Origin: JADJOY01 sp016713535 [NCBI: Deltaproteobacteria bacterium]
Lineage (GTDB): Bacteria > JADJOY01
Assembly: GCA_016713535.1 (NCBI GenBank)
Contig: JADJOY010000030.1
Span: forward strand, 1 to 64,000
Reading direction: 5' to 3'
Length of the DNA: 64,000 nt
Shown here: piece by piece, positions 16,555 to 26,198 of the stretch
Position numbering within the stretch: position 1 is the stretch's first letter
How the letters are laid out: each line of letters opens with the position of its first letter
The notes under the pieces: generated by a model
Told to the model about the DNA's origin: nothing
What the model saw: the letters and a program-made list of their open reading frames with translations, nothing else
The model's database searches: none
Translations under genes and position numbers: made by a program

Positions 16555-18358
16555 CGAGCGAGCTCGCCGCAGGATCGCGTTCGCGAGCGCCACGGTCTTC
16601 GCGCTCACGGTGTCGGTGTTCCGGGTGTGCGCGCGCCCCGGCGCGAGCGGCGACCCGATCCCCGCGCGCCACATCCCGATCAGCCTGCTGACCGAGGGAG
16701 ACCTCGACCTCGACGAGTTCTCGTCGATCGTCGACGTCCCGGCCCCGTACTACCTCACGCGCCGCGGTGGCCACGTCTACTCGATCTTCCCTCCCGCGGG
16801 GGGAGTGCTGGCGACGCCGTTCTTCGCGGTGGCGCGGGCGCTGGGCGCCGACGTGGTCCACGACGACCGCGCGCGCCTCGGCGTGGCGGCGTGGACGGCG
16901 TCGATCCTGAGCGCGCTCGCGGTGACGCTGGTCTTCGCCACCTACGCCGGGCGGCGCGGGTTCTCGGGCGGGCTCTTCGTGGCCGCCGCGCTCGCGTTCG
17001 GCAGCGGTGTGTGGCCGCTCGCGTCGCAGGACCTGTGGCAGCACACCTTCGGGTTGCCGCTGCTCGCGGCGGTGCTCGCGATCCTCGAGACGCGCGGCGA
17101 TCGCGAGCGCCTCGGCTGGATGGCGTTCGCGGGGGCGCTCGCCGGCCTCGCGGTCGCGGTGCGGCCCACCAACTCGATCCTCGCCGGCATCCTCGCGCTC
17201 CACGTGCTGGGCCGCGCGGGGTGGCGCGCCTTCGCGGCGTTCGGCTTCGCGGCGGCGTGCTCGGTGGTGCCGCAGCTCCTCTACAACTTGATCCAGTTCG
17301 GCCACCCGGCGGGCGCCTACACGAGAGAGGTCACGTACCTCGAGCCGCGCCGGATGTGGTGGAGCGGGCTTCCGGGGCTCTTCGTGTCGCCGGCGCGCGG
17401 CCTCTTCGTGCTGTCGCCGGTGATGCTCCTGGGATGGCTCGCGTTCCGGCGGCGGGCCGGCGCCGAGCGCCTCGGGCTGCGGGTGGCGATGGTGGCGGCG
17501 ATCGTCGCGCAGGCCTCGTTCTTCGGCAGCTACCGGCTGTGGTGGGGCGGGTGGTGCTTCGGGCCGCGCCATCTGCTCGAGGTGATGCCGTTCGCCGCGA
17601 GCCTCGCCGGCTACGGGCTCGAGTCGGTGCGCGGGTCGCGGGCGGGGCGGGTGCTCGCGGGGCTCGCGCTCGCGGTCTCGATCGCGATCAACGGTCTCGG
17701 CGCGCGCCTCGGCACCCAGCAGTGGGACGCTCACCCGCCGATCGACCACGCGCCGGCGCGCCTGTGGGACGTGCGCGACAACCCGGTGGTGAGCGGCTTC
17801 CTCGGCCTCGACCCGGCGAACCGCTACGCCCGCTTCTGGGCGCCGGGCGCCTATCGGGTGGTGCCGGGCGAGCCTCCGAGCGACGAGCTGCGGAGTGGGA
17901 GCTGGCTGCAGCGCGGCTGGACCGAGCGCTGGGGCGAGCCGCGGCCGATCGGCACTGGACGGGAGGTCGAGCTGCGCTTCCGCTTCGACGCGGGCGATCT
18001 GCCCGCGCGGATCGTGCTCGGGTTGCGGGCGAGCCCACGGGTGGAGGGCCCGGTGTCGGCGCGCTTCGCCCTCGACGGCGCGCCCGTCGCGAGCCTGGAG
18101 CTCGACAGCGGGCACGTCCGCGAGGTCGTGATCCCGGTCACGGCCCGCGGCCCGTTCGAGCGTGCGTACCGGGTGACGGCCGAGCTCGGGCGGTGGCGGA
18201 GCGTCGACTGGCGCGACACGTTCCGGGCGCTCGCCGATCCCTCGGCGCTCGACCTGACCCGCGACGCGGTGGTGCTCGAATTCGCGCGAATCGACGGGCC
18301 GAGTGGCACCACCGCGCTGCTCGCAGCGCACGAAACTGCCCCGAAAGGGGGCCCCTAG
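16547..18358 (+). CDS. Polytopic membrane protein, GT-C glycosyltransferase-like
   Basis: 603 residues, GTG start overlapping glgA. About ten hydrophobic helices occupy residues 1-390, with HVYSIFPPAGGVLATPFFAV and AVRPTNSILAG typical of bacterial dolichyl-phosphate-mannose-type transferases. An extracytoplasmic C-terminal domain of about 200 residues follows and looks beta-rich. The architecture suggests a polyprenyl-phosphate-sugar-dependent transferase acting on the periplasmic side; no catalytic residue can be assigned with confidence. Coupling to glgA may reflect shared carbohydrate metabolism, which is inference. Confidence 0.65.
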   Translation: MADERARRRIAFASATVFALTVSVFRVCARPGASGDPIPARHIPISLLTEGDLDLDEFSSIVDVPAPYYLTRRGGHVYSIFPPAGGVLATPFFAVARALGADVVHDDRARLGVAAWTASILSALAVTLVFATYAGRRGFSGGLFVAAALAFGSGVWPLASQDLWQHTFGLPLLAAVLAILETRGDRERLGWMAFAGALAGLAVAVRPTNSILAGILALHVLGRAGWRAFAAFGFAAACSVVPQLLYNLIQFGHPAGAYTREVTYLEPRRMWWSGLPGLFVSPARGLFVLSPVMLLGWLAFRRRAGAERLGLRVAMVAAIVAQASFFGSYRLWWGGWCFGPRHLLEVMPFAASLAGYGLESVRGSRAGRVLAGLALAVSIAINGLGARLGTQQWDAHPPIDHAPARLWDVRDNPVVSGFLGLDPANRYARFWAPGAYRVVPGEPPSDELRSGSWLQRGWTERWGEPRPIGTGREVELRFRFDAGDLPARIVLGLRASPRVEGPVSARFALDGAPVASLELDSGHVREVVIPVTARGPFERAYRVTAELGRWRSVDWRDTFRALADPSALDLTRDAVVLEFARIDGPSGTTALLAAHETAPKGGP

Positions 18359-18405
18359 AGGGCCAAAATGCCCATGTTTCGCAGGGATTCGCGCGAAAAC
18401 CGGTC

Positions 18406-18473
18406 TGTAAAGCTCAAGCCGTACAAATTTGTAGAGCATCAGCTTTACGATTTTGTATAGCAAGTGCTTTACA
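18406..18473. promoter_or_regulatory. Three-box operator: 20-bp palindromes at 24-bp spacing
   Basis: Box 1 18406-18425 TGTAAAGCTCAAGCCGTACA; box 2 18430-18449 TGTAGAGCATCAGCTTTACG; box 3 18454-18473 TGTATAGCAAGTGCTTTACA. The consensus is TGTAnAGC, four free bases, GCTTTACA: a dyad. Box starts are exactly 24 bp apart. The stretch is unusually AT-rich for this window and ends 48 bp before the esterase start. A helix-turn-helix dimer probably binds each box; the regulator is not identified and no candidate gene is adjacent. Confidence 0.6.
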
Positions 18474-18506
18474 GTGGGACCGTCGCGCGGCCCACCCGAG
18501 TCGGGT

Positions 18507-18512
18507 TAGGCT
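18507..18512 (+). promoter_or_regulatory. -10-like TAGGCT before the esterase gene
   Basis: TAGGCT ends 9 nt before the ATG at 18522. There is no Shine-Dalgarno in between, so transcription may start almost at the start codon. It lies just downstream of the three-box operator, which would then overlap the -35 region or sit directly upstream of it. Confidence 0.35.
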
Positions 18513-18521
18513 CGACGCACC

Positions 18522-19673
18522 ATGGCCCCAACCCGTGCTCTCGGCCGTCTCGCGATCGTGGCGCTGACTTCGCTCGGCGTGCTCGCCGGCTGCGGCGACG
18601 ACGCTGGCGCGCCTCCGCTCACCAGCGAGGAGGTGCTCACGCGCGGGCCGTTCGCGGTCGCTCACGAGTACTTCGATCTCGTCGACGCCTCGCGTCCCAC
18701 GCCGCCCAACGCCTCCGATCCCGGCGCGCCGACCCGCACGCTGAAGACCAACCTCTGGTATCCGCTCGCCGCGGCGGGCGGCCCGGCGGCCGCGCCCGGG
18801 CGTCACCCGGTGATCCTCTACAGCCACGGCTTCATGTCGTGGGGCACCGAGGGGCGCTATCTCGACGAGCACCTCGCGAGCCACGGCTACATCGTGATCT
18901 CGCCCGACTTCCCGCTCACCAACATCCTGGCGCCGGGCGGGCCGGACGTGAACGACGTGGTGAACCAGCCCGCCGACGTGCGCTTCCTCCTCGACGCGCT
19001 GCTCGGCTTCGATCGGCAGCCGGAGCACCCGCTCTTCGGTGCGGTCGACGCGGAGCGGGTGGGCGCCGCCGGGGTCTCGCTCGGCGGCATGACCACCTCG
19101 CTCGTCACGTATCACGCGACGCTGCGCGACCCGCGGATCCGCGCGGCGATCTCGATCGCGGGCCCCGGCTCGATGTTCGACGCCTCCTTCTACGCCACCA
19201 CCGACGCGCCCTTCCTCATGATCGCCGGCGACATCGACGCGATCGTCGACTACCCGAGCAACGCGCTGGTCGCGCGCGAGATGGCGGGGGCCAAGGGGAC
19301 CCTCGTGACCCTCCACGGCGCCACCCACACCGGCTTCGCCAACCAGTCGAGCGAGTTCATGGGCGCCATGGACAACCCCGACAACCTGGGCTGCGCCGCG
19401 CTCACCACGCAGCTCGAGGTCGACGACGTCGACTTCACGGCGCTGCTCGGCGGCGCCGGGGCCGGCATCGTGGAGCGGGAAACTCCGCTACCGTGCTCGG
19501 TCTCGCCGCTGCCCACCTCGATCCGCCCGTGGCGCCAGCATGACCTGGTGATCCTCGCCGCCGCGAGCTTCTTCGAGAGCCACCTCGGCGAGAGCGCCGC
19601 CGAGCGCTCCGCCGCCGCCCGCTTCCTGCGCACCGGGCTTCCCGCGGAAAATCCCGAGGCGAGCGTGGACTGA
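18522..19673 (+). CDS. Alpha/beta-hydrolase lipoprotein (PAF-acetylhydrolase/dienelactone-hydrolase-like)
   Basis: 383 residues with a lipoprotein signal ending SLGVLAGC. The hydrolase core shows HPVILYSHGFMSWG (oxyanion region), GYIVISPDFPLTN, the nucleophile elbow GVSLGGMT (GxSxGG) and, near residue 265, GATHTGF with a likely catalytic His. This fits a secreted or lipid-anchored esterase; substrate unknown. It is the only gene downstream of the three-box operator, so its expression is probably regulated. It is convergent with the HAD gene, with the nine-copy repeat array filling the gap. Confidence 0.82.
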   Translation: MAPTRALGRLAIVALTSLGVLAGCGDDAGAPPLTSEEVLTRGPFAVAHEYFDLVDASRPTPPNASDPGAPTRTLKTNLWYPLAAAGGPAAAPGRHPVILYSHGFMSWGTEGRYLDEHLASHGYIVISPDFPLTNILAPGGPDVNDVVNQPADVRFLLDALLGFDRQPEHPLFGAVDAERVGAAGVSLGGMTTSLVTYHATLRDPRIRAAISIAGPGSMFDASFYATTDAPFLMIAGDIDAIVDYPSNALVAREMAGAKGTLVTLHGATHTGFANQSSEFMGAMDNPDNLGCAALTTQLEVDDVDFTALLGGAGAGIVERETPLPCSVSPLPTSIRPWRQHDLVILAAASFFESHLGESAAERSAAARFLRTGLPAENPEASVD

Positions 19674-19679
19674 GGCGTG

Positions 19680-21170
19680 GAGCGTCGGCGGCGATCGAGG
19701 AGGATCGCACCCGAATCCGGGCGACCTCACGGTCGCCCCTACGAGCTGCATCCGTTCGATCCCTGGCGGCCGACGGAGCGGCCGCGCTCCAGGGGGCGTT
19801 GGAGCGTCGGTGCTCCGTCACCGACCCGATGCTCGCCGCGCAGCCTGTGTAGCGGCGGGTGATCGAGCGGATCAGTGTCACCGGCGACCCCACGGTCGCC
19901 CCTATGAGCTGCATCCCTTCGATCCCTGGCGGCCGACGGAGCGGCCGCGCCCGAGGGGGGTGCTGAGCGTCGGTGCTCCGGCACGACTCCACGCTCGCCG
20001 CGCACCCGGCGGGCGCGAGCCCGAGTTGCGGCGGTGATCGAGCGGGATCACGTCCGAATCCGGGCGACCTCGCGGTCGCCCCTACGAGCTGCATCCTCGT
20101 CCTGGCGGCGACGGGCGGCCGCGCTCCAGGGGGGTTGGCGCGGTGCTCCGGCACCGACCGGCGCTCGCCGCGAAGCCCGTGAGCGGCGGCGATCGAGCGG
20201 GATCACGTCCGAATCCGGGCGACCTCGCGGTCGCCCCTACGAGCTGCATCCGTTCGATCCGTGGCGGCCGACGGAGCGGCCGCGCTCCAGGGGGTGTTGG
20301 AGCGTCGGTGCTCCGTCACCGACCCGGCGCTCGCCGCGCAGCCCGTGTAGCGGCGGGCGCGAGCGCCGGGGCCGATCGAGCGAGGATGATCGTCCGGATC
20401 CGGGCGACCTCACGGTCGCCCCTATGAGCTGCATCCGTTCGATCCCTGGCGGCCGACGAAGCGGCCGCGCTCCAGGGAGGCGTTGGAGGGTCGGTGCTCC
20501 GGCACCGACCCCGGCGCTCGCCGCGAAGCCCGTGTAGCGGCGGCGATCGAGCGGGATCACGTCCGAATCCGGGCGACCTCACGGTCGCCCCTATGAGCTG
20601 CATCCGTTCGATCCCTGGCGGCCGACGAAGCGGCCGCGCTCCAGGGAGGCGTTGGAGCGTCGGTGCTCCGGCACCGACCCGGCGCTCGCCGCGCAGCCCG
20701 TGTAGCGGCGCTGATCGAGCGGGACCGCGCCCGATCCCGGGCGACCTGGCGGTCGCCCCTACGAGCTGCATCCGTTCGATCCGTGGCGGCCGACGGAGCG
20801 GCCGCGCTCCAGGGGGTGTTGGAGCGTCGGTGCTCCGTCACCGACCCGGCGCTCGCCGCGCAGCCCGTGTAGCGGCGGGCGCGAGCCCGCCGAGGAGCGG
20901 CGGCGATCGAGCGGGACCGCGTCCGATCCCGGGCGACCTGGCGGTCGCCCCTACGAGCTGCATCCGTTCGATCCGTGGCGGCCGACGGAGCGGCCGCGCT
21001 CGAGGGGGGTGTTTGGAGCGTCGGTGCTCCGTCACCGACCGGCGCTCGCCGCGCAGCCCGTGTAGCGGCGGCGATCGAGCGGGACCGCGTCCGATCCCGG
21101 GCGACCTGGCGGTCGCCCCTACGAGCTGCATCCGAGCGATCCCGGGCGACCGACGGAGCGGCCGCGCGCC
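19680..21170. repeat. Nine-copy array of a ~170-bp multi-hairpin repeat
   Basis: The landmark ggtcgcccctac or ggtcgcccctat occurs at 19731, 19894, 20074, 20229, 20414, 20583, 20751, 20943 and 21111, spaced 155-192 bp. Each unit has three hairpins: gggcgacctcacggtcgccc, ctggcggccgacggagcggccgcgctccag (bulged) and ggagcgtcggtgctcc. The copies are diverged. The array fills the whole gap between two convergent genes (stops at 19673 and 21176). Open frames through it are artefacts with Arg/Pro-rich repeats. No gene seen. Confidence 0.88.
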
Positions 21171-21175
21171 GGCGC

Positions 21176-21898
21176 TCACCCCACGCCGAGGGCTTCGAGC
21201 ACCCGCGCGGTGTCGGAGAGGTCGGGGAAGAGGGCGTCGGGACGGCGCGCGGCGAGCTCGGCGATCGGAGTGCCGCCGGTGGCTACGGCCACGGCGACGG
21301 CGCCGCCCGCGCGCGCGCACTGGATGTCGCGCAGCGAGTCGCCGATCACGTAGGTGTCGGCGGGAGCGAAGCGGATGCGTCGGAAGTCGTGGGCGCGGGT
21401 GAGGGCGATGGGGACGAGCTCGTCGCGGGTCTCGGCGTCGTCGCCGAAGGCGCCGAACGGGAAGCGCGCCCACAGCGAGAAGCGCTCGAGCTTGATGCGC
21501 GCGCCTTCGCGGATGTTGCCCGTGAGCAGGCCCACCGTCACGTCCTCGCAGGCCTCGAGGGCGGCGAGCAGCTCGTGGATGCCGGGGTGTACGTGGCCGG
21601 TCTCGGCACACGCGCGTTCGTCGGCGAGGACCTCGAGGTAGCGCTGGAAGAACGCCGCGCGCGTGTCGTCGCAGTGACGATGGCCGAGCCCGTGGAGCTC
21701 GAGCAGCTCGCGGAGGATGCCGGGGTCGGTCTTGCCGTCGAAGAGAACCCCGGTGGTCGCGTCCTCGACGCCGAAGACCTCGTGGAACGCGCGCTTCACG
21801 GCCCGCGAGCCGATGCGCCCGCTCATGACCAGCGTGCCGTCGATGTCGAAGAGGACGAGCCGAGGTCGCGCGCTGGGGGGCATCGAGGGGGAGCTCAC
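21176..21898 (-). CDS. HAD-superfamily phosphatase (phosphoglycolate-phosphatase-like)
   Basis: About 240 residues. Motif I is LVLFDIDGTLVMSG, motif II VTVGLLTGN, and motif IV YVIGDSLRDIQCARAGG. The cap domain lies between motifs I and II, as in Gph/PGP-type subclass I enzymes. It hydrolyses a small phosphate ester; the true substrate is unknown. The GTG at 21898 overlaps the sensor-kinase stop as GTGA; an ATG at 21883 is the alternative. It is the third gene of the regulator-kinase operon. Its stop lies at the edge of the nine-copy array. Confidence 0.85.
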   Translation of the reverse strand: MSSPSMPPSARPRLVLFDIDGTLVMSGRIGSRAVKRAFHEVFGVEDATTGVLFDGKTDPGILRELLELHGLGHRHCDDTRAAFFQRYLEVLADERACAETGHVHPGIHELLAALEACEDVTVGLLTGNIREGARIKLERFSLWARFPFGAFGDDAETRDELVPIALTRAHDFRRIRFAPADTYVIGDSLRDIQCARAGGAVAVAVATGGTPIAELAARRPDALFPDLSDTARVLEALGVG

Positions 21899-24591
21899 GA
21901 GGCGACGGGGGCGCGGCGGACGTGCCCGCGGGAGACCTCCCAGCTTGGCTGGCGTCGGGGCTCGCTGGCTCGGTCGGCGGCACGCCCCGGCGCCGCGCCG
22001 ACGCCGCCGTCGAGCGGCAGCGTGACCGAGAAGCGGGTGCCGCGCCCCGGCTCGCTCGCGACGCTGATCGTGCCGCCGTGGCGCTCGACGATGCTGTGGC
22101 TGATCGAGAGCCCGAGCCCGGTGCCCTGGCCGACCTCCTTGGTGGTGAAGAACGGGTCGAAGATCCGCTCCAGGTTCTCCGGTGGGATGCCGACGCCCGA
22201 GTCCTCCACCTCGATCACCACCCGCTCGGGCGCCTCGCCGCTCGGCAGCGCGCGGGTGCGGATGTGGATCGTGCCGCGCTCGCCGACCGCGTCGCAGGCG
22301 TTGGCGAGCAGGTTCATGAGCACCTGGTTGAGCGGCCCCGGGAAGCACGGCACCGGCGGCAGCGCGCCGAGCTCCTTCTCCACCACGATGCCGGCCTTCA
22401 AGCGATGCGCCAGCAGCCGGAGCGTGGTCTCGATCGCGGCGTCGAGGTCGATGGGCTTGCGCTCGTGCTCGTCGAGCCGCGAGAAGGTGCGCAGGTCCTG
22501 CACGATCGCCTTGGTGCGGCGCGCGCCCTCGCGGCACGACTCGATCAGCTCGGCGAGCAGCGCGTGGTTCCGCGCCGCGTCGCCGTCGCCGTTCCTGAGC
22601 CGCGCGAGATAGCGCTCGATGTGGTCGAGATTGGCGTAGAGGAAGCCGATCGGGTTGTTGAGCTCGTGGGCGACTCCCGCCACCAGCTCGCCGAGCGACG
22701 CGAGCTTCTTCGATTGCAGGAGCTGCCCCTGCATCTCGCGCAGCTCGGCGAGGGTGCGCTTGAGCTCGTCGTTGGCCTCGGTGAGCTCGCCGGTGCGGCG
22801 CTCGACCTCGCCCTCGAGCCCCGCCATCACTGCCGCGAGGTCGCGGTAGCTGCGCGCGTTGTGGATCGCGATGGCCGCCTGGTCGGCGAGCGTCCGCACC
22901 AGCGCCAGGTCCTCGGAGTTGAAGAGCGCCCCCGAGCGCTTGGCGCCGAGCGCCAGGATCGCGACGGTGTCGCCCTTGAAGCTCGCCGGCACCAGCAGGT
23001 TGGCGCCCAGGCGTTCGATCTCCTCGAGCGCCTCGGCGCGGTCCCAGCGCAGGAGCGGGTTCTCGCGCAGCTCCCACTTGGTGAGCTCGGTGGCGCGGCG
23101 CTCCACGATGCGTACCAGCGGGCTCGTCGCCACCAGCTCGATGTCGGGCTCGTGGCTCGCGCCGTAGTGGACGAACGAGCCGTAACGCTCGGGGCGCACC
23201 AGCACCAGCGCGCGGTCGAGCTGGAGGGTGTCGCGCAGCGTGGCGTCGATCTCGGCGAGGATGCGGTTGAGATCGAGCTCGCTCACCAGCGCGTGGCTGA
23301 GCTGCTGCACCGCCTCGCGGTAGTCGTAGGGCGTGCGAAAGAGCGTGCGGTCGACGAACGCCACCACCAGCCGCCGCGCCGGCGGGAAGAGGAACGCGTA
23401 CACGATGACCAGGAACGTGTTGAGGTAGGGCGTGACCTCGAGGCGCGGGTGGAAGAGCGTGTGCACCACCAGCACCACGCCGACGTACGACGCCACCATG
23501 AGAGAGGTGAGCAGCACGTACGCGACCGAGCGGCGCAGCACGAAGCTCACGCCGAACAGGTCGAAGCGCACGATCGCCCACGCCACCGAGAGCGGGAACA
23601 CGTTCGCCGACAGCAGTAGCCAGTGCGCCGGCAGCCACGGGGTGGTGAGCTCGGGCCACACGCTCACCGCGAGCAGCCCGAACCCCGACGGCACGAGCCC
23701 CACGAGCGCGCCGATCCCCACCACCATCGCGCGGCGCCGCTCGAGGGCCTCGCGCTCCATGTTGCGCGCGCCGCGGTAGATCGAGGCGAGGAAGTACATC
23801 CCGGCGCCGGCGGCCGCGAGGTGCTCGAGGCGCTCGGCCCAGATCCACGCGCGGTACCAGGCGTGGGTGGGGAAGTAGGCGAGCAGCGCCGCCACGCCGA
23901 AGAAGGCGTAGGCGCCGAGCACGGTGCGGCGCGCGCGCTCGGGCTCGAGGCGCTCGCGCGGGAACATCACGCCGAGGTGGATGAGCGTCGCCGGCAGCAG
24001 CACGCCGGCGAAGAAGAAGAGCGGCTCGAGGACGGACTCGGAGGTCTCGACCTCGAACACCGTGATGCTCGACCAGCCGGTGAAGAGGCAGAAGATCAGG
24101 AAGGCGAGGGTTCCCGCGTTGCCGGGCCGGAGGAAGAACACCGCGAACCCGACCACCAGGATGAAGACGCCCTCGACGAGGTGGATCGCGAACGTGAGCA
24201 GCAGGTCGGTGCCGGAGAAGACCCGCACCGGGAGGGTGGCCTCGAAGATCTCGCCGCTCGGGCGCTCGATCCGGTAGTGGACCAGCGCGCCGGGCGCGCG
24301 CGACGCGGCGTGCTCGAGCACCTCCGCGGTGGTCGCCACCTCGCGCCCGTCGACCGCGAGGATGCGATCGCCGGTGCGCACCACCAGCCCGCCCTCGTTC
24401 CACGCCGGGCGCGTGAGCATGCCCACCGTGGTGGCGTGGTGCAGCAGGAAGCCGGGGAAGGGGCGGTCGAGCCAGCCCCACGCGTGCCGGCTCACGGCGA
24501 TGACCGTCGCCAGGCACGCGAGCTCCACCACGAACGCGAGCAGCTTGGCCGCCATGCGGCGCTCCTCGAGGACGGTGTCGCTGACGCTCAT
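21895..24591 (-). CDS. Membrane sensor histidine kinase with extracytoplasmic PDZ-like domain
   Basis: 898 residues. After a first transmembrane helix (about 14-34) a PDZ-like segment is visible (GDRILAVDGREVATTAEVLE, up to about residue 130). Roughly eight more membrane helices follow, then a GAF-like cytoplasmic domain (about 430-590) and a coiled coil. The HisKA box is GVAHELNNPIGF with His642, followed by the HATPase domain (NQVLMNLLANACDAV, DSGVGIPPENLERIF, GTGLGLSI). It autophosphorylates and should donate phosphate to the regulator encoded 13 bp upstream. The PDZ placed between helices could sense misfolded or processed envelope peptides; that is inference. Confidence 0.88.
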   Translation of the reverse strand: MSVSDTVLEERRMAAKLLAFVVELACLATVIAVSRHAWGWLDRPFPGFLLHHATTVGMLTRPAWNEGGLVVRTGDRILAVDGREVATTAEVLEHAASRAPGALVHYRIERPSGEIFEATLPVRVFSGTDLLLTFAIHLVEGVFILVVGFAVFFLRPGNAGTLAFLIFCLFTGWSSITVFEVETSESVLEPLFFFAGVLLPATLIHLGVMFPRERLEPERARRTVLGAYAFFGVAALLAYFPTHAWYRAWIWAERLEHLAAAGAGMYFLASIYRGARNMEREALERRRAMVVGIGALVGLVPSGFGLLAVSVWPELTTPWLPAHWLLLSANVFPLSVAWAIVRFDLFGVSFVLRRSVAYVLLTSLMVASYVGVVLVVHTLFHPRLEVTPYLNTFLVIVYAFLFPPARRLVVAFVDRTLFRTPYDYREAVQQLSHALVSELDLNRILAEIDATLRDTLQLDRALVLVRPERYGSFVHYGASHEPDIELVATSPLVRIVERRATELTKWELRENPLLRWDRAEALEEIERLGANLLVPASFKGDTVAILALGAKRSGALFNSEDLALVRTLADQAAIAIHNARSYRDLAAVMAGLEGEVERRTGELTEANDELKRTLAELREMQGQLLQSKKLASLGELVAGVAHELNNPIGFLYANLDHIERYLARLRNGDGDAARNHALLAELIESCREGARRTKAIVQDLRTFSRLDEHERKPIDLDAAIETTLRLLAHRLKAGIVVEKELGALPPVPCFPGPLNQVLMNLLANACDAVGERGTIHIRTRALPSGEAPERVVIEVEDSGVGIPPENLERIFDPFFTTKEVGQGTGLGLSISHSIVERHGGTISVASEPGRGTRFSVTLPLDGGVGAAPGRAADRASEPRRQPSWEVSRGHVRRAPVAS

Positions 24592-24604
24592 GGTGAGACG
24601 GACC

Positions 24605-26083
24605 TCAGCGCATGCCGAGGCGGCGCATCATCTTCTGCAGGCTCTGGCGGGTGAGGCCGAGGGCCTCGGCCGCCGTCGACTTGTTGCCGTGGACGAGGAG
24701 CGCGCGCTCGATGAGCACCCGCTTGAGCTCGTCGACGCGGTCGTTGAGGGTGCCGCCTTCGCCCGCGGGCGCCGCGGGCAGCGGCGCGGCCGGGGACGGC
24801 GCCACCGTCGACGGGGGCAGCGCCCGCGCCGCGCCGCGCACGCGCTCGGAGAAGAGCTCGACGCCGATCGGCTCGCCCTCGCTCACGAGCGTCACGGCGC
24901 GCTCGATCTCGTTCTCGAGCTCGCGCACGTTGCCGGGCCAGCCGTGTGCGATCAGCGTCTCGAGGGCGTCCTTGCGCAGCGCCGGCGCCGGCACGCCGAG
25001 CTTCCTGGCGACCCGCTCGACGAAGTGATGGACCAGCACCGGGATGTCGCCGGTGCGCTCGCGCAGCGGCGGAACGGTGAGCGTGAACAGGTTGAGACGG
25101 TAGAAGAGATCCTCGCGGAAGCGCCCCGCGGCCACCTCCGCGGCGAGGTCGCGGTTGGTGGCGGAAACCACCCGCACGTCGACGCGCTTGATCGCGGTCG
25201 CGCCCACGGCCTTCACCTCGCCCTCCTGGAGCACGCGCAGGAGCCGCGCCTGGAGCGCGGGGCTGGTCTCGCCGATCTCGTCGAGGAACACGGTGCCGCC
25301 GTCGGCGAGCTCGAAGAGCCCCTTCTTGTCCTCGATCGCGCCGGTGAACGAGCCGCGCTTGTGGCCGAAGAGCTCGCTCTCGGAGCGTCTCGGTGAGCGC
25401 CGCGCAGTTCTGCACCACGAACGGCCGATCCTTGCGCTTGCCGCTCACGTGGATGGCGCGCGCGATCAGCTCCTTGCCGGTGCCGGTCTCCCCCTGGACG
25501 AGCACGGTCGCGTCGGAGCGCGCGATCTTCTCGAGGAGATCGAAGAGCCGCGTCATCGGCTCGCTGCTGCCCAGGATGCCGTCGAAGCGGTGCTTGCCGG
25601 TGATCGCGCGGCGCAGGTCGACGTTCTCCCGCAGCAAGCGCTGGTTCGCGAGCTCGAGCTCGCGGGTGAGGCGCTGGTGGTCGCGCGTCAGCAGGTGCAG
25701 CTCCATCGCGCGCTGCACGGTCAGCTCGAGGTCGCGCGGCTCCCACGGCTTGGAGACGTAGCGGTAGACCTGCGCCTCGTTGATCGCGTCGACGAGCGCC
25801 TCCACGTCGGTGAAGCCGGTGAGGAGGACGCGCACCGCCTCGGGGTGGGTCGCGCGGCGCTTCGCGAGAAGCTCCACCCCGGTCATGCCGGGCATGCGCT
25901 GATCGGTCAGGATCACGCCCACGTCGGGGCGGCGCGCGAGCACCTCGAGGCTTGCTCGCCGCTGGTGGCGGTCAGCACCTCGAGCTCGTCCATGAACGAG
26001 ATCTCGAGGCTGCGCACCGCCTGGATCTCGTCGTCGACCACCAGGAGTGGCGCGCTGGCGGGCGGCGCGGCGGGAGCGGCCAT
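24605..26083 (-). CDS. NtrC-family response regulator (REC-AAA+-Fis), two frameshifts
   Basis: About 492 residues. REC domain: [22 protein letters not shown] with the phospho-acceptor Asp, and [13 protein letters not shown]+ sigma54-activator domain: Walker [15 protein letters not shown] (a variant of GAFTGA), Walker [12 protein letters not shown], and GWPGNVREL. The C-terminal Fis-type helix-turn-helix ends [20 protein letters not shown]. The frame breaks near 25953, where one base is missing between GEQA and EVLARRPD, and near 25385, where two bases are missing between ALTETL and ESELFGH. Both halves are fully conserved, so sequencing error is likely. It activates sigma54 promoters in response to the downstream kinase. 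Confidence 0.85.
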
Positions 26084-26126
26084 TCCCCGGACTCTAGCGC
26101 GGTTCGCGGCGACGCTCGATCGACCC

Positions 26127-26157
26127 GGGGGCCGTCGACGAAGCGACGGCCCGCCAG
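26127..26157 (-). repeat. Palindromic half-unit before the PHB-depolymerase-like gene
   Basis: On the minus strand it reads CTGGCGGG followed by a ccgtcgcttcgtcgacgg hairpin and CCCC. It is related to the left halves at 3635 and 3847, which carry the same cttcg loop. Confidence 0.55.
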
Positions 26158-26198
26158 CCCCACGGCTCGACGCCATCTCGATGCTAGGGTTGGGTCGC

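Noticed and set aside
14659-16674. N-terminal extension of murJ to about 1188 residues
   Set aside because: The extra part is antisense to glgA and has no MurJ-like sequence; the ATG at 14658 gives normal length.
19677-21170. Overlapping Arg/Pro-rich frames in the nine-copy array
   Set aside because: Repeat-derived, without start context or homology sense, on both strands.
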